Shown in pieces: positions 41,233-50,742 of a stretch of DNA of 56,698 nt. Position numbers and translations under genes: made by a program. This DNA comes from Lachnospiraceae bacterium. GTDB taxonomy: Bacteria; Bacillota; Clostridia; Lachnospirales; Lachnospiraceae. Positions within the stretch are counted from its first letter, which is position 1. Every line of letters begins with the position of its first letter. The stretch is from positions 1 through 56,698 of the forward strand of contig JAFRYA010000029.1 in assembly GCA_017441295.1 (NCBI GenBank), written 5' to 3'. The notes beneath the pieces were generated by a model. It saw only the letters and a list, made by a program, of their open reading frames with translations. It did not search any database and was not told the origin of the DNA.

Positions 41233-41952
41233 ATGTTAGAACTGAAAAACGTTTCATTCGAGATCAAGGATGAAAAGGACAATGACAAAGAAATTATCAG
41301 AGACATCAGTTTAGAAATAGATAACAATAAGTTTATCGCAATCACCGGTCCTAACGGTGGCGGCAAATCTACACTCGCCAAGCTTATCGTTGGTATCTAT
41401 GAACCAACATCAGGCCAGATTATTTTCAATGGCCAGGACATTACCCACATGAGCATAACCGACAGAGCCAAGGCAGGCATCAGCTTTGCCTTTCAGCAGC
41501 CTGTCAGATTCAAGGGCATTAAGGTCAAGGATCTGATCAATTATGCTGCAGGCAGACAGCTGTCAATCGCTGCGGCCTGCCATTTCCTGTCCGAGGTTGG
41601 TCTGTGCGCCAGGGATTATATTGACAGAGACGTGGACGCGAGCCTTTCAGGAGGCGAGATCAAGAGAATCGAGATTGCCACACTGCTGGCAAGAAATACT
41701 GAACTGTCAGTATTGGACGAGCCTGAGGCAGGCATCGACCTGTGGAGCTTTTCAAATCTCATCAAGGTATTTGAGAAGATGAGAGAAGAGCGCGAGAGAT
41801 CGATCATCATCATCTCACATCAGGAACGTATCCTGAATATTGCGGATGAGATCGTAGTTCTCAAGGATGGACAGATTGTAGCACAGGGACCAAAGGACGG
41901 CATTCTGCCTGAACTGCTCAAGGGCACAGAAGGCTGCCGTTTCTACCAGTAA
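41233..41952 (+). CDS. sufC: SufC (SmsC-like) Fe-S assembly ATPase
   Basis: 239 residues, ABC ATPase with Walker A GPNGGGKST, Q-loop FAFQQPVRFKG, signature SLSGGEIKRIEIA, Walker B LSVLDEPEAGID and an H-loop ISHQER. The QQP following the Q-loop and the DEPEAGID context are typical of SufC. It pairs with SufB to form the scaffold on which Fe-S clusters are built. ACGGAGG fixes the start. No sufS, sufU, sufD or sufE is nearby, in keeping with the minimal two-gene (SMS-like) form. Confidence 0.9.
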   Translation: MLELKNVSFEIKDEKDNDKEIIRDISLEIDNNKFIAITGPNGGGKSTLAKLIVGIYEPTSGQIIFNGQDITHMSITDRAKAGISFAFQQPVRFKGIKVKDLINYAAGRQLSIAAACHFLSEVGLCARDYIDRDVDASLSGGEIKRIEIATLLARNTELSVLDEPEAGIDLWSFSNLIKVFEKMREERERSIIIISHQERILNIADEIVVLKDGQIVAQGPKDGILPELLKGTEGCRFYQ

Positions 41953-41974
41953 AACAACCGAGAAGGAAAAGACC

Positions 41975-42901
41975 ATGGATAAAATACAGAGAGATTTATT
42001 AAAGACAATTGCCGACATTCACGAGGTTCCGGAAGGTGCGTACAATATCCGTGCCAATGGAGCTACTGACAGCCGCGCAACAACTGAGAACATAAATATT
42101 GTCAGCAAGGAAGATAAGCCGGGCATCGATATCATAATCAAGGCAGGCACTAAGAACGAGAGCGTGCACATCCCGGTAATCATCAGTGAAACCGGACTTA
42201 AGGATCTGGTTTACAACGATTTTTACATCGGCGACGATGCTGACGTTGTGATCGTAGCAGGCTGCGGCATCCACAACTGCGGCACAGAGCTCAGCCAGCA
42301 CGACGGTATCCATACCTTCCACGTTGGCAAGAACGCGCGCGTTAAATATATTGAGAAGCATTACGGAGAGAATGACGAAGACGCTACAGGCGAGAACGTC
42401 ATGAATCCGACTACCATTGTTTATGTGGAAGAGGGCGGTTACATGGAGATGGAGACCACTCAGATCAAGGGCATTGACTCCACAGTCAGAGATACCAAGG
42501 CTTACATCCAGGGAGAAGGAGCTAAGCTCGTTGTCAGAGACAAGCTCATGACACACGGCAGGCAGCATGCGGACGCTATATTTGATGTGGAGATGAATGG
42601 CTTTGAGTCTACCTGCGACCTTATCAGCAGGGCAGTTGCCAGGGACGATTCCACACAGACATTCAAGGCTAATATTATTGGAAATGCCAAGTGTTCATCA
42701 CATACGGAATGTGACGCGATCATTATGGATAATGCCAAGATTTCAGCGTCTCCGGAGATTGTGGCTAACGATCTGGACGCGGCGCTCATCCATGAGGCAG
42801 CTATCGGACGTATCGCCGGCGAGCAGCTGATCAAGCTGATGACACTGGGCCTTTCACAGGAAGCAGCAGAACAGGAGATCATCGCAGGTTTCCTGAAATA
42901 G
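41975..42901 (+). CDS. sufB: Short SufB/SufD-family scaffold (SmsB-like)
   Basis: 308 residues, well below the 420-480 of full SufB or SufD: the N-terminal region is reduced. The right-handed beta-helix core is clear (GDDADVVIVAGCGIHNCG, HTFHVGKNARVKYIEKHYGE, GFESTCDLISRAVARDDSTQ) and ends in the SufC-binding helix (AALIHEAAIGRIAGEQLIKLMTLGLS, quoted in part). Candidate ligands are cysteines in AGCGIHNCG and NAKCSSHTEC and the Glu in HEAAIGRI. It forms the scaffold with SufC, in the cytosol. 22-bp gap with GAGAAGGA in it. With sufC it matches the SmsCB gene order. Confidence 0.85.
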   Translation: MDKIQRDLLKTIADIHEVPEGAYNIRANGATDSRATTENINIVSKEDKPGIDIIIKAGTKNESVHIPVIISETGLKDLVYNDFYIGDDADVVIVAGCGIHNCGTELSQHDGIHTFHVGKNARVKYIEKHYGENDEDATGENVMNPTTIVYVEEGGYMEMETTQIKGIDSTVRDTKAYIQGEGAKLVVRDKLMTHGRQHADAIFDVEMNGFESTCDLISRAVARDDSTQTFKANIIGNAKCSSHTECDAIIMDNAKISASPEIVANDLDAALIHEAAIGRIAGEQLIKLMTLGLSQEAAEQEIIAGFLK

Positions 42902-42931
42902 CATACAGGTATTACAACGGGGGTTTTACAT

Positions 42932-44431
42932 ATGGCTAAATATATTCTGGCACTGGATCAAGGCACCACAAGCTCCAGATCCATACTGTTTAATGAAAAG
43001 GGCGAGATTAAGAGCATCGTCCAGAACGAGTATCCGCAGATTTATCCGAAACCGGGCTGGGTAGAGCACAATCCGATGGAGATCTGGTCTTCACAGCTGG
43101 CTTCAGCAATCGAGGCCTGCGCCAAGGTGGGCGCCAGCTATGCTGATATTGCAGCCATAGGAATCACGAACCAGAGAGAGACGACCATCGTCTGGGATAA
43201 AGAAACAGGCGTGCCTGTATACAATGCCATCGTTTGGCAGTGCAGGAGAACGGCTCAGATGGTAGACGAAATCCCTCAGGACATGAAGGATTATATCCAG
43301 GAGCACACAGGCTTGCAGCCGGACGCTTACTTCTCAGCAACCAAGATCAGATGGATACTGGACCATGTTAAAGGCGCTCAGGAGAAGGCTAACGCGGGAC
43401 AGCTTCTTTTCGGCACGGTTGACACATGGTTGATGTGGAATCTGTCAGGCAGACGCATTCACGCAACTGACTATACCAACGCATCCCGAACCATGCTTTT
43501 CGATATCAGAAAGCTGGATTGGGATCAGAAGATTTTAGATTATTTCGGCATTCCTGTTTCAATGATGCCTGAGGTACATGCTTCAGGACATGTTTACGGT
43601 TCATCAGACGCCTCGTTCTTCGGCAATCCTATTCCGATCGCGGGCGTAGCCGGAGACCAGCAGGCCGCACTGTTCGGCATGTGCTGTTTCGACGCGGGCG
43701 ATGTCAAGAATACATACGGCACAGGATGCTTCCTGCTGATGAATACCGGCAATGAAGCAATCCAATCCCAAAACGGACTTATTACAACGATAGCAGCTGA
43801 ACTGGAGGGTGAAGTTAAATATGCCCTCGAGGGCAGTATATTTATAGGCGGCGCGGTTATCCAGTGGCTCAGGGATGAGCTGGAGACCATCAAGAGCGCG
43901 CCTCTTTCAGAGAAGACAGCCAAGGGAGTCAATGACACTAACGGCGTTTATCTGGTACCTGCATTTACAGGACTGGGCGCTCCTTACTGGAAGCAGGACG
44001 CCAGAGGCACTATTGTAGGCGTTACCAGAGGCTTCAACAGAAAACATCTGGTCCGTGCGGCTCTGGAGGCCATCGCTTATCAGTCACATGATGTTATCCG
44101 CGCGATGGAGGCTGATGCGGGAGTACCGCTGCGCTCACTTATGGTAGACGGCGGAGCCAGCGCCAACAACCTGCTCATGCAGTTCCAGGCAGATATTGTA
44201 AACACCAGAATTGACAGGCCAAAGATGCTTCAGAATACAGCTCTTGGCGCTGCATACCTGGCAGGACTGACCACAGGCTTCTGGAAGAGCAAGGATGAGG
44301 TCAAGAAGAATTTCAAGATCAGCAAATCCTTCGGTCCGCAGATGCCTGAGGATATCAGAAAAGAAAAACTCCATGGCTGGGTAAAGGCTGTGAAGACAGC
44401 TATATTCTGGGCAGAACTTAAAGATGAATAA
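42932..44431 (+). CDS. glpK: Glycerol kinase
   Basis: 499 residues, FGGY family. [14 protein letters not shown] (ATP/substrate loop), [16 protein letters not shown], and the second FGGY signature [18 protein letters not shown] are present. It phosphorylates glycerol to glycerol 3-phosphate. At the place where low-GC Gram-positive GlpK proteins carry the HPr-phosphorylated histidine (HFYGGEVPISG-type segment) this protein reads [11 protein letters not shown], so that control seems absent. No glpF or glpD/O is adjacent. The gene ends 8 bp inside tcdA. Ribosome site: GGGGG at 42918-42924. Confidence 0.93.
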   Translation: MAKYILALDQGTTSSRSILFNEKGEIKSIVQNEYPQIYPKPGWVEHNPMEIWSSQLASAIEACAKVGASYADIAAIGITNQRETTIVWDKETGVPVYNAIVWQCRRTAQMVDEIPQDMKDYIQEHTGLQPDAYFSATKIRWILDHVKGAQEKANAGQLLFGTVDTWLMWNLSGRRIHATDYTNASRTMLFDIRKLDWDQKILDYFGIPVSMMPEVHASGHVYGSSDASFFGNPIPIAGVAGDQQAALFGMCCFDAGDVKNTYGTGCFLLMNTGNEAIQSQNGLITTIAAELEGEVKYALEGSIFIGGAVIQWLRDELETIKSAPLSEKTAKGVNDTNGVYLVPAFTGLGAPYWKQDARGTIVGVTRGFNRKHLVRAALEAIAYQSHDVIRAMEADAGVPLRSLMVDGGASANNLLMQFQADIVNTRIDRPKMLQNTALGAAYLAGLTTGFWKSKDEVKKNFKISKSFGPQMPEDIRKEKLHGWVKAVKTAIFWAELKDE

Positions 44432-45125
44432 CAGATTTCAGCGCGCTTCCCTCATACTGGGTGTGGAGCAGATTGAAAAACTGAATAGATCAAGAGTGGC
44501 TGTCTTCGGCATCGGAGGCGTCGGCGGATATACGGTCGAAGCGTTGGTGCGTACAGGAGTTGGCCATATCACTATAGTTGACGGAGACGTGGTTGACGAG
44601 ACCAACATTAACCGTCAGATCGTGTCAACGGCGCTTAATGTCGGTGAACCCAAGACAAAGGTGGCAAAGGAGCGATTCCTTTCCATCAATCCGGACGCGG
44701 ATATTACAGCGCTGCAGCTCTTTTATAATGCTGAAACCAAAGACATGATCGATCTGTCACAGTTCGATTATGTGGTGGATGCTATAGACACGGTAGCTTC
44801 CAAGGTGGAGCTTATCTCGGAGGCGTATGCTCTGGGCATCCCGGTGATCAGCTGCATGGGAGCCGGCAACAAGACCGACCCGACGAGGTTCAAGGCGGCG
44901 GATATTTATGAGACTAACATCTGTCCGCTGGCCAAGATCATGCGCAGGGAGCTCAAGGCGAGAGGCATCAGCAGGCTCAAAGTAGTTTTCTCTACGGAGC
45001 AGCCCGTCAAGCCTGAGCCGGACGAGAAAGGCCGCGCACAGATCGGCAGCCTGGCCAGCGTTGTTTCCGTGGCAGGCATGATAATGGCAAACGAAGTAAT
45101 AATGGATCTGACTAAAAATAAATAG
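44424..45125 (+). CDS. tcdA: tRNA threonylcarbamoyladenosine dehydratase TcdA
   Basis: 233 residues, E1/ThiF/MoeB family. Nucleotide motif [19 protein letters not shown], the VDETNINRQ arginine-asparagine segment and D125-like DAIDTVASK match TcdA (CsdL). The cysteine in [14 protein letters not shown] is typical of the subfamily. The enzyme uses ATP to cyclise t6A37 to ct6A in tRNAs that read ANN codons. It overlaps glpK by 8 bp and precedes pepP by 14 bp, so it is within a longer operon of unrelated functions. Confidence 0.9.
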   Translation: MNNRFQRASLILGVEQIEKLNRSRVAVFGIGGVGGYTVEALVRTGVGHITIVDGDVVDETNINRQIVSTALNVGEPKTKVAKERFLSINPDADITALQLFYNAETKDMIDLSQFDYVVDAIDTVASKVELISEAYALGIPVISCMGAGNKTDPTRFKAADIYETNICPLAKIMRRELKARGISRLKVVFSTEQPVKPEPDEKGRAQIGSLASVVSVAGMIMANEVIMDLTKNK

Positions 45126-45139
45126 CAGAGGGGATAAAT

Positions 45140-47005
45140 ATGAACGTTCATGGTGAAAGAATTGAAGCTTTAAGACAGAAAATGAATGAAGCAGGAATTG
45201 GCCTTTATTATGTGCCGATGAGCGACTGCCATGCCAGTGAGTATGTTGCGGAACATTTCCGCTGCAATGCGTTCCTCACAGGCTTTACCGGTTCAGCAGG
45301 ACATCTGGTAGTTACCGGCAGCGGAGCATGGTTCTTTACTGACGGCAGATATTTCATTCAGGCAGCCAACCAGCTTTCAGGCAGCGGCATAGAGCTCATG
45401 AAAATGGGTGAGCCGGGCGTTCCTGAAGTAGATGACTTTATTGCTCAGAAGATGAGCGAAGTACTTAAGGAGAACGACAGTCTGGCCTTCGGCTTTGACG
45501 GAAATGTAGTAAATACCAAGGCAGCCAAAGGCTTTATTGATAAGATTGAAAAGAATATTTATAAAAAGGTAACAGTTAAGAGCGACCGTGATTTCGCAGG
45601 TGAAATGTGGACCGACAGACCGGCACAGAACTTCACACCGCTCTGGAGTATGGACATTAAATATACCGGAGAGACAACCCAGTCCAAACTGGACAGGATC
45701 AGGGCAGAACTCAAAAAGTTCAACAGAGGCGAGGACAATTACCTCTATCTGCTCAATTCTCTGGATGATATCGCATGGACATTCAATATCCGTGCTGCTG
45801 ATGTTAACAACAATCCGGTCGCCTTTGCCTATGCGGCAATCATGAGCGACAAGGCGATTTTATTTACTTATCCGGGTATGGTAAGCGATGAGCTGAAGGC
45901 AGCTCTGGCTGCTGAGGGTGTCAGCGTGGGCGAGTACAGTATGAAGAGCCTCTGCATTGAAAATGACGGCCAGCCTGTACTAATGGATGAGAGCAGGATC
46001 GGTTATAATATTTACCGTTTCTACCAGAACAACGGCGCTGCCATCGTTAATGTCAAGAATCCTTCAACACCGATGAAAGGTGAAAAGAATGAAACTGAGC
46101 TGGCATGTGCCAAGGCGGCTCTGGTCCGCGACAGCGCTGTCCTCATCAGATTTATGTACTGGCTGAAGAAGAAGTCAGCCGAGGCAGGCCCAGGAGCTGT
46201 TATGAAGAATGATGACGGCACAGATATGACTGAGCTGTCAGTAGACACATATCTGACAGGTCTCAGGAAAGAAGACCCGATGTTCTTCTCACTTTCATTC
46301 AACACCATCGCAGCATACGGCGAGAACGCAGCGCTCATGCATTATATGGCTACACCTGAGAAACACAGCAAGATCAGTGCCAAAGGCATGCTGCTGGTTG
46401 ATTCAGGCGGACAGTACTACGACGGAACGACAGACATTACACGTACCTTCGTTCTGGGCGAGCTGACTGAAGATGAGATCAAGTCATTCACCTTGACAGC
46501 AGCTTCCATGCTAAGGCTGCTGAATACGAAGTTCATCTATGGCTGCTCAGGAGAAATTCTTGATATCATGGCCCGTGAGCCGATGTGGAAGGAAGGCCTG
46601 GATTATAAGTGCGGCACAGGACACGGCATTGGACACGTCCTCAACGTTCATGAGGGACCGCACAACATCCGTTGGAGAATCGGACCTGACGGCCCGACAG
46701 CAGTGCTGGAGACAGGCATGGTTGTTTCTAACGAGCCTGGCGTTTACAAAGAAGGCCTGTATGGCATCCGTACCGAGAATGAGATGTTCGTTAAGCCATA
46801 TATGAGCACTCCGGACGGACAGTTTATGCAGTTCGAAAACATGACATTTATTCCAATTGACCTGGATGGTATTGACAAAAAGTATTTGTCGCAAGATGAT
46901 GTTAAGATGCTTAATGAATACCACAGACAGGTATTTGAGACTGTCAGCCCTCTGCTGGATGAAGAAGTCAAGGCATGGCTGAAAGAATACACCAGAGAAA
47001 TCTAA
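45140..47005 (+). CDS. Xaa-Pro aminopeptidase (aminopeptidase P, M24B)
   Basis: 621 residues in three parts: two creatinase-like N-terminal domains (about 1-160 and 165-310) and a pita-bread M24 catalytic domain (about 320-560). The dinuclear metal ligands are in LLVDSGGQYYDGTTDITRTF (two Asp), GTGHGIGHVLNVHEGP (His), SNEPGVY (Glu) and RTENEMFV (Glu). It removes N-terminal residues that precede proline, in the cytosol. Full-length three-domain form like eukaryotic APP1. AGAGGGG precedes the start. Confidence 0.92.
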   Translation: MNVHGERIEALRQKMNEAGIGLYYVPMSDCHASEYVAEHFRCNAFLTGFTGSAGHLVVTGSGAWFFTDGRYFIQAANQLSGSGIELMKMGEPGVPEVDDFIAQKMSEVLKENDSLAFGFDGNVVNTKAAKGFIDKIEKNIYKKVTVKSDRDFAGEMWTDRPAQNFTPLWSMDIKYTGETTQSKLDRIRAELKKFNRGEDNYLYLLNSLDDIAWTFNIRAADVNNNPVAFAYAAIMSDKAILFTYPGMVSDELKAALAAEGVSVGEYSMKSLCIENDGQPVLMDESRIGYNIYRFYQNNGAAIVNVKNPSTPMKGEKNETELACAKAALVRDSAVLIRFMYWLKKKSAEAGPGAVMKNDDGTDMTELSVDTYLTGLRKEDPMFFSLSFNTIAAYGENAALMHYMATPEKHSKISAKGMLLVDSGGQYYDGTTDITRTFVLGELTEDEIKSFTLTAASMLRLLNTKFIYGCSGEILDIMAREPMWKEGLDYKCGTGHGIGHVLNVHEGPHNIRWRIGPDGPTAVLETGMVVSNEPGVYKEGLYGIRTENEMFVKPYMSTPDGQFMQFENMTFIPIDLDGIDKKYLSQDDVKMLNEYHRQVFETVSPLLDEEVKAWLKEYTREI

Positions 47006-47006
47006 A

Positions 47007-47939
47007 ATGAAGAAACTGTTGTTTGTATACAATCCAAATTCAGGCAAAGGTATAATAAAAAATTGCCTGGATGAGATCATAGATATATTCGAAAGTGAAG
47101 ATTATTCCGCAACTATCCACCGCACTAAGGCGCGCCTGGACGGCAGAGATTTCGTCAGCAGACACGGCAGGGATTACGACCTGGTAGTCTGCTCCGGAGG
47201 AGATGGTACTTTAAGCGAGATAGTTTCCGGAATAATGGATATCGAAGAGGAGAGCAGACCTACTATCGGCTTTATCCCTACCGGCTCTACAAATGATACA
47301 GGCAAAAGCTATTATCTCCCTAAGAACGTCAGGGAGGCTGCTTTGATTGCGGTCAAGGGCAATGTGTTCGCTACTGATATAGGCAGCTTCGTGGGCGATG
47401 ATGAGGGTCAGAACTACTTTACCTATGTATCATCATTCGGTGAACTGTCAGCGGTATCCTGCTTCACACCGCAGAGCGCCAAGAAGACTTTCGGCAGGGC
47501 AGCTTATATCGCCGGGGGAATCAATGCCCTGACACATATGAAGTCTGACAAGTTCAAGGTTATCTATGACGGTAATACTTTGGAAGGCGAGTTCTATCTG
47601 GGAATGGTCACCAACGCGCTGTCAGTAGGCGGATTTGCGGGTGTAACAGGAGGGAATGTAGACCTTCAGGACGGCCTGTTCGAAGTGATATTACTGTCAA
47701 AACCAGGCAATTTAGGCCAGTTTGCGGAGCAGGTGGATTCACTTCTGATCGCGCATAAGGAAGAGAAAAAGTACACAGAAGGCGTTTTATACAAGTTAAA
47801 AGCCAGAGAAATCACATTCATCAGCGAAACAGATGTGCAATGGGTCATTGACGGCGAGGATGCCGGTATCCACCGGAAGGTATGTCTAAAGAATAATAAT
47901 AAAGCAGTAAAAATAATGTCAGGCAATTCAGACAAATAA
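47007..47939 (+). CDS. Diacylglycerol-kinase-family lipid kinase
   Basis: 310 residues. YNPNSGKG and SGGDGTLSEIVSG (substrate and ATP binding) with a PTGSTND loop are typical of the DagK/YegS/LCB5 superfamily; the C-terminal half is the beta-sandwich lipid-binding domain. It likely phosphorylates diacylglycerol or a related lipid at the inner face of the membrane, which would feed lipoteichoic-acid by-products back to phospholipid synthesis, in line with the LtaS-like gene at 17879. Only one base separates it from pepP. Confidence 0.85.
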   Translation: MKKLLFVYNPNSGKGIIKNCLDEIIDIFESEDYSATIHRTKARLDGRDFVSRHGRDYDLVVCSGGDGTLSEIVSGIMDIEEESRPTIGFIPTGSTNDTGKSYYLPKNVREAALIAVKGNVFATDIGSFVGDDEGQNYFTYVSSFGELSAVSCFTPQSAKKTFGRAAYIAGGINALTHMKSDKFKVIYDGNTLEGEFYLGMVTNALSVGGFAGVTGGNVDLQDGLFEVILLSKPGNLGQFAEQVDSLLIAHKEEKKYTEGVLYKLKAREITFISETDVQWVIDGEDAGIHRKVCLKNNNKAVKIMSGNSDK

Positions 47940-47959
47940 TATAAGGACGGAATAGGGAC

Positions 47960-49018
47960 TTGAAGACAGAAACTAAGAAAACGATTGACGATTTTATTTC
48001 AGAATCTAAATCCGGCAAAACGCCGGACAACATGCAAAGCATAGATACATTATTTGAAACCAACGAGTTCGATGCTGATGAAATGGAGGAAATCTATCAG
48101 TACATCGAAAACCAGGACATAGATCTCTTAAACGAAGATGAAATCAACCAGGATTTCGATCCTGTTGAGCTGCTCGAAGGCATCGGTACAGACGACCCGG
48201 TCAGGATGTATCTGAAGGAAATCGGTACAGTTCCGCTGCTGACACCCGAAGAGGAAATGGATTTGGCAATCCGCAAATCTCAGGGTGACGAAGCTGCCAA
48301 GAATAAGCTCATCGAGGCCAACCTCAGACTGGTTGTAAACATCGCCAAGAAATACACTAACAGAGGACTGGGCTTCCTGGATCTCATTCAGGAGGGCAAT
48401 CTTGGCCTGATGAAGGGCGTTGAGAAGTTCGATTATGAGAAAGGATTCAAGCTCAGCACCTATGCAACATGGTGGATCAGACAGTCTGTAACCAGAGCTC
48501 TGGCGGACCAGGCCAGGATCATCAGAGTGCCTGTTCATATGGTTGAAACCATAAACAGGCTGACAAAAGTGCAGAGAAATCTGACGCTGAAGCTGGGCTA
48601 CGAGCCTTCAACCAAGGAATTGGCTGATGAAATGGGTATGTCTGAGGCTAAGGTTTTAGAGATCATGCAGATATCTAAAGAGCCTACATCACTGGAAGCT
48701 CCAAAGGGCGAAGACGGCGACGGAGTAGTAGCAGACACCGTAAAAGACGAAAATACCCTTACTCCGGAGCAATCTGTTGAGAATATTATGCTCAGAGAGC
48801 AGATAAAAATACTCCTGAAGGACTTAAAAGAGCGTGAGAGGCAGGTTATTATACTCAGATTTGGTCTTGAAGACGGCCGTCCGCGTACTCTGGAAGAGGT
48901 TGGACAGGAATTCAACGTCACCAGGGAGAGAATCCGTCAGATTGAATCAAAAGCACTTCGTAAACTAAAGAATCCTGTAAGAGGTAGAATGATAAAAGAC
49001 TTCCTTGAGGATTTATAA
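47960..49018 (+). CDS. rpoD: RNA polymerase primary sigma factor (SigA/RpoD type)
   Basis: 352 residues. Region 1.2 [11 protein letters not shown], region 2 [35 protein letters not shown] (part) and [16 protein letters not shown], region 3 [13 protein letters not shown], and region 4 [21 protein letters not shown] (part) match primary sigma factors. The start is a TTG at 47960, with AAGGACGG 13 bp and AGGGA 3 bp upstream; no nearer ATG fits. dnaG, the usual upstream neighbour, is absent. An acidic stretch (about 20-70) replaces region 1.1. Ends at the strong terminator 49043-49074. Confidence 0.9.
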   Translation: MKTETKKTIDDFISESKSGKTPDNMQSIDTLFETNEFDADEMEEIYQYIENQDIDLLNEDEINQDFDPVELLEGIGTDDPVRMYLKEIGTVPLLTPEEEMDLAIRKSQGDEAAKNKLIEANLRLVVNIAKKYTNRGLGFLDLIQEGNLGLMKGVEKFDYEKGFKLSTYATWWIRQSVTRALADQARIIRVPVHMVETINRLTKVQRNLTLKLGYEPSTKELADEMGMSEAKVLEIMQISKEPTSLEAPKGEDGDGVVADTVKDENTLTPEQSVENIMLREQIKILLKDLKERERQVIILRFGLEDGRPRTLEEVGQEFNVTRERIRQIESKALRKLKNPVRGRMIKDFLEDL

Positions 49019-49042
49019 AGTCATTTTTAAGTAAAAACAAGG

Positions 49043-49074
49043 CTGCTGTGCTGAAAAAGCACAGCAGTTTTTTT
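49043..49074 (+). terminator. Terminator of rpoD
   Basis: CTGCTGTGCT (49043-49052) pairs with AGCACAGCAG (49058-49067), then seven T. Confidence 0.93.
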
Positions 49075-49075
49075 A

Positions 49076-49273
49076 TTATCTGCAGAAAAATATACCCGAA
49101 ACACAATAAGCCGAAAGCACTTGGCAAAGTGTGCGGCCGGATAGGACCCGAGCTCAGGACTGTCTGAGCGGAACGAAGTGGAGCGAGTTCCGCACGAGGG
49201 TCCGCGCTTATCCGGACGTGCACTGAGCCTTAGTACTTTCGAGCCGTGTAGAGGGTAATTTTTCTGCAGATAA
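49076..49273. mobile_element. 198-bp MITE-like palindromic element
   Basis: This lies in the 423-bp gap 49019-49441. Terminal inverted repeats begin TTATCTGCAGAAAAAT (49076-49091) and end ATTTTTCTGCAGATAA (49258-49273); with the adjoining ACCC/GGGT they reach about 20 bp with one indel. Inside, GTGTGCGGCCGGATA mirrors TATCCGGACGTGCAC, GGACCC (49144-49149) mirrors GGGTCC, and the tip contains GCTCAG/CTGAGC and GCGGAAC/GTTCCGC (49168-49193) hairpins. The whole folds as one imperfect hairpin. No coding capacity. Target duplication is not evident. Confidence 0.65.
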
Positions 49274-49325
49274 CAAAAAAGGGGTATTTTTCAGCACATC
49301 AGCCTTGATTTTTGCCCTAAAAACA

Positions 49326-49355
49326 TTGACTTTATTACTCCTAAAGAAGTATAAT
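49326..49355 (+). promoter_or_regulatory. Promoter of the DUF3990/HTH pair
   Basis: TTGACT (49326-49331), 18-bp spacer, TATAAT (49350-49355). The leader of about 80 nt contains two similar words, TTACTCCTAAAG at 49335 (inside the promoter spacer) and TTACTCCTTTTT near 49408, possible operator copies. Confidence 0.65.
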
Positions 49356-49441
49356 CATCTCAACTACGTTTTTAGAAGTATGTTTACAAGTGGAAAACAG
49401 TGTGGATTACTCCTTTTTTAGAGTTTTTTTGAGGTGAAACC

Positions 49442-50119
49442 ATGAACGAAATAACCCTATATCATGGGGCGAAGAAAATCGTCAGTTTGCCGGAATATTC
49501 CAAAGGAACTCCTTTTAATGACTTTGGAGCCGGTTTTTACTGCACCAGACAGGAAGATATGGCTGGTCAGTGGGCCTGCAGCAGAGGTTCTTCCGGATTC
49601 ATTAATAAATATTCCATCGATCTGGACGGCCTGAAGTTGCTGGATCTGAATTCAGAGCAGTATACTCTGATGAACTGGGTGGCGGTCATTCTTCATTATA
49701 GAAAACAGCGCATATCCGATCCTTCCACCGCCAGAGTCTATGATTATATTCTGGACAACTTCCTGGTAGAATTTGACGACGCGGATATAATAATGGGAAA
49801 CAGATGCGATGATTCGTATTTCACGTTTGCCAGATCGTTCATAAACGGCCAGATTTCATACGAGCAGCTGAAGTACTGCATGGCTTTGGGTGTGTCAGGC
49901 GAACAGTATGTGATCAGGAGCCCCAAAGCATATGAAGCACTCAGGTTTACTACCTGCCTGCCTGCGGACAGCGCGGTATTCTATCCTAAACGCAAGGTCA
50001 GAGACAGCAATGCACGTGCGGGTTACTGGGCTGAGATAGATCTGAGTGATGGCAGCGGATTATACATTTCGGATATATTGATCAGGGAGGTGAAGGCCGA
50101 TGACCAATGCTTACGATAG
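49442..50119 (+). CDS. DUF3990 protein, ADP-ribosyltransferase-like; candidate toxin
   Basis: 225 residues. The N-terminus LYHGAKKIVSLPEYSKGTPF followed by NDFGAGFYCT and QEDMAGQWA is the DUF3990 signature. The H8 of YHG, Y33 of GFY and E154-Q155 in GEQYVI form a plausible H-Y-E/Q triad of the ADP-ribosyltransferase fold. Families of this type often act as toxins or effectors that modify protein, NAD or nucleic acid, but no activity is shown for this member. No signal peptide. It overlaps the HTH gene by 20 bp and has its own promoter after a palindromic element. TGAGG precedes the start. Confidence 0.7.
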   Translation: MNEITLYHGAKKIVSLPEYSKGTPFNDFGAGFYCTRQEDMAGQWACSRGSSGFINKYSIDLDGLKLLDLNSEQYTLMNWVAVILHYRKQRISDPSTARVYDYILDNFLVEFDDADIIMGNRCDDSYFTFARSFINGQISYEQLKYCMALGVSGEQYVIRSPKAYEALRFTTCLPADSAVFYPKRKVRDSNARAGYWAEIDLSDGSGLYISDILIREVKADDQCLR

Positions 50120-50741
50120 AGATTATCTGGAAGACGCGATGATGTGTCTCGGTGAGGCGCTGGATTATGTCGGCAACGCATGCCAGATGGACATCAATTC
50201 ATTTTTCGACATGTTCTTCGCCACCGGATACGCGGCCAGGTTTGAAGAAGGCGAGCCGGCAGTCGTTTCGGGCCTCTCCGGAACAGAGCTGGTCTGCAAG
50301 GTGCTGCGCGATGCCGGACTGGAACTGATGTTCCCGAACGCTGTGGTTGATTACGGCGGCGTTTCAAACGAATATTGGTGCGGATGGTTTTTGGCATATT
50401 TTCAGTGGTATTCAAATCGACCATTTAAGAATATAATAAAGAACATTCCACTGGATGCGTTCATGCAGGAACTCCCGGGCATGCTGGAAATGGATGAGGC
50501 AGGCCGTCAGGAGAAGCTGGACGAGATCATGAACGGTTTCAAAGAGTCAGTGCGCATTCAGGAAATGCGAAAAGAGTGCGGTTATTCACAGAAAGAACTG
50601 GCGGTTAAGTCGGGCGTGAATATCAGGACGCTCCAGCAGTATGAAATCAAATCAAAGGATATTAACAAGGCAGCAGCCGTTACGCTGGATGTTCTGGCCA
50701 GGACGATGGGCTGCACACCTGCTGATATAATGGAATATTGA
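50100..50741 (+). CDS. HTH-XRE domain protein, candidate antitoxin/autoregulator
   Basis: 213 residues. The N-terminal two thirds (about 1-145) are an acidic all-helical region, with SFFDMFFATGYAARFEEGEP and FLAYFQWYSNRPFKNIIKNI as conspicuous words, of no family I recognise. The C-terminus (about 150-213) is a lambda-repressor/XRE-type HTH: IQEMRKECGYSQKELAVKSG, then VNIRTLQQYEIKSKDINKA. The start lies 20 bp inside the DUF3990 gene with GGGAGG upstream (50084-50089). The order toxin-like enzyme then HTH protein, overlap, and shared promoter fit a type II toxin-antitoxin pair in which the HTH part binds the operon promoter. Confidence 0.7.
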   Translation: MTNAYDRDYLEDAMMCLGEALDYVGNACQMDINSFFDMFFATGYAARFEEGEPAVVSGLSGTELVCKVLRDAGLELMFPNAVVDYGGVSNEYWCGWFLAYFQWYSNRPFKNIIKNIPLDAFMQELPGMLEMDEAGRQEKLDEIMNGFKESVRIQEMRKECGYSQKELAVKSGVNIRTLQQYEIKSKDINKAAAVTLDVLARTMGCTPADIMEY

Positions 50742-50742
50742 T

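Noticed and set aside
49076..49273. Insertion sequence with transposase
   Set aside because: The element is 198 bp and has no coding capacity, so at most it is a non-autonomous element.
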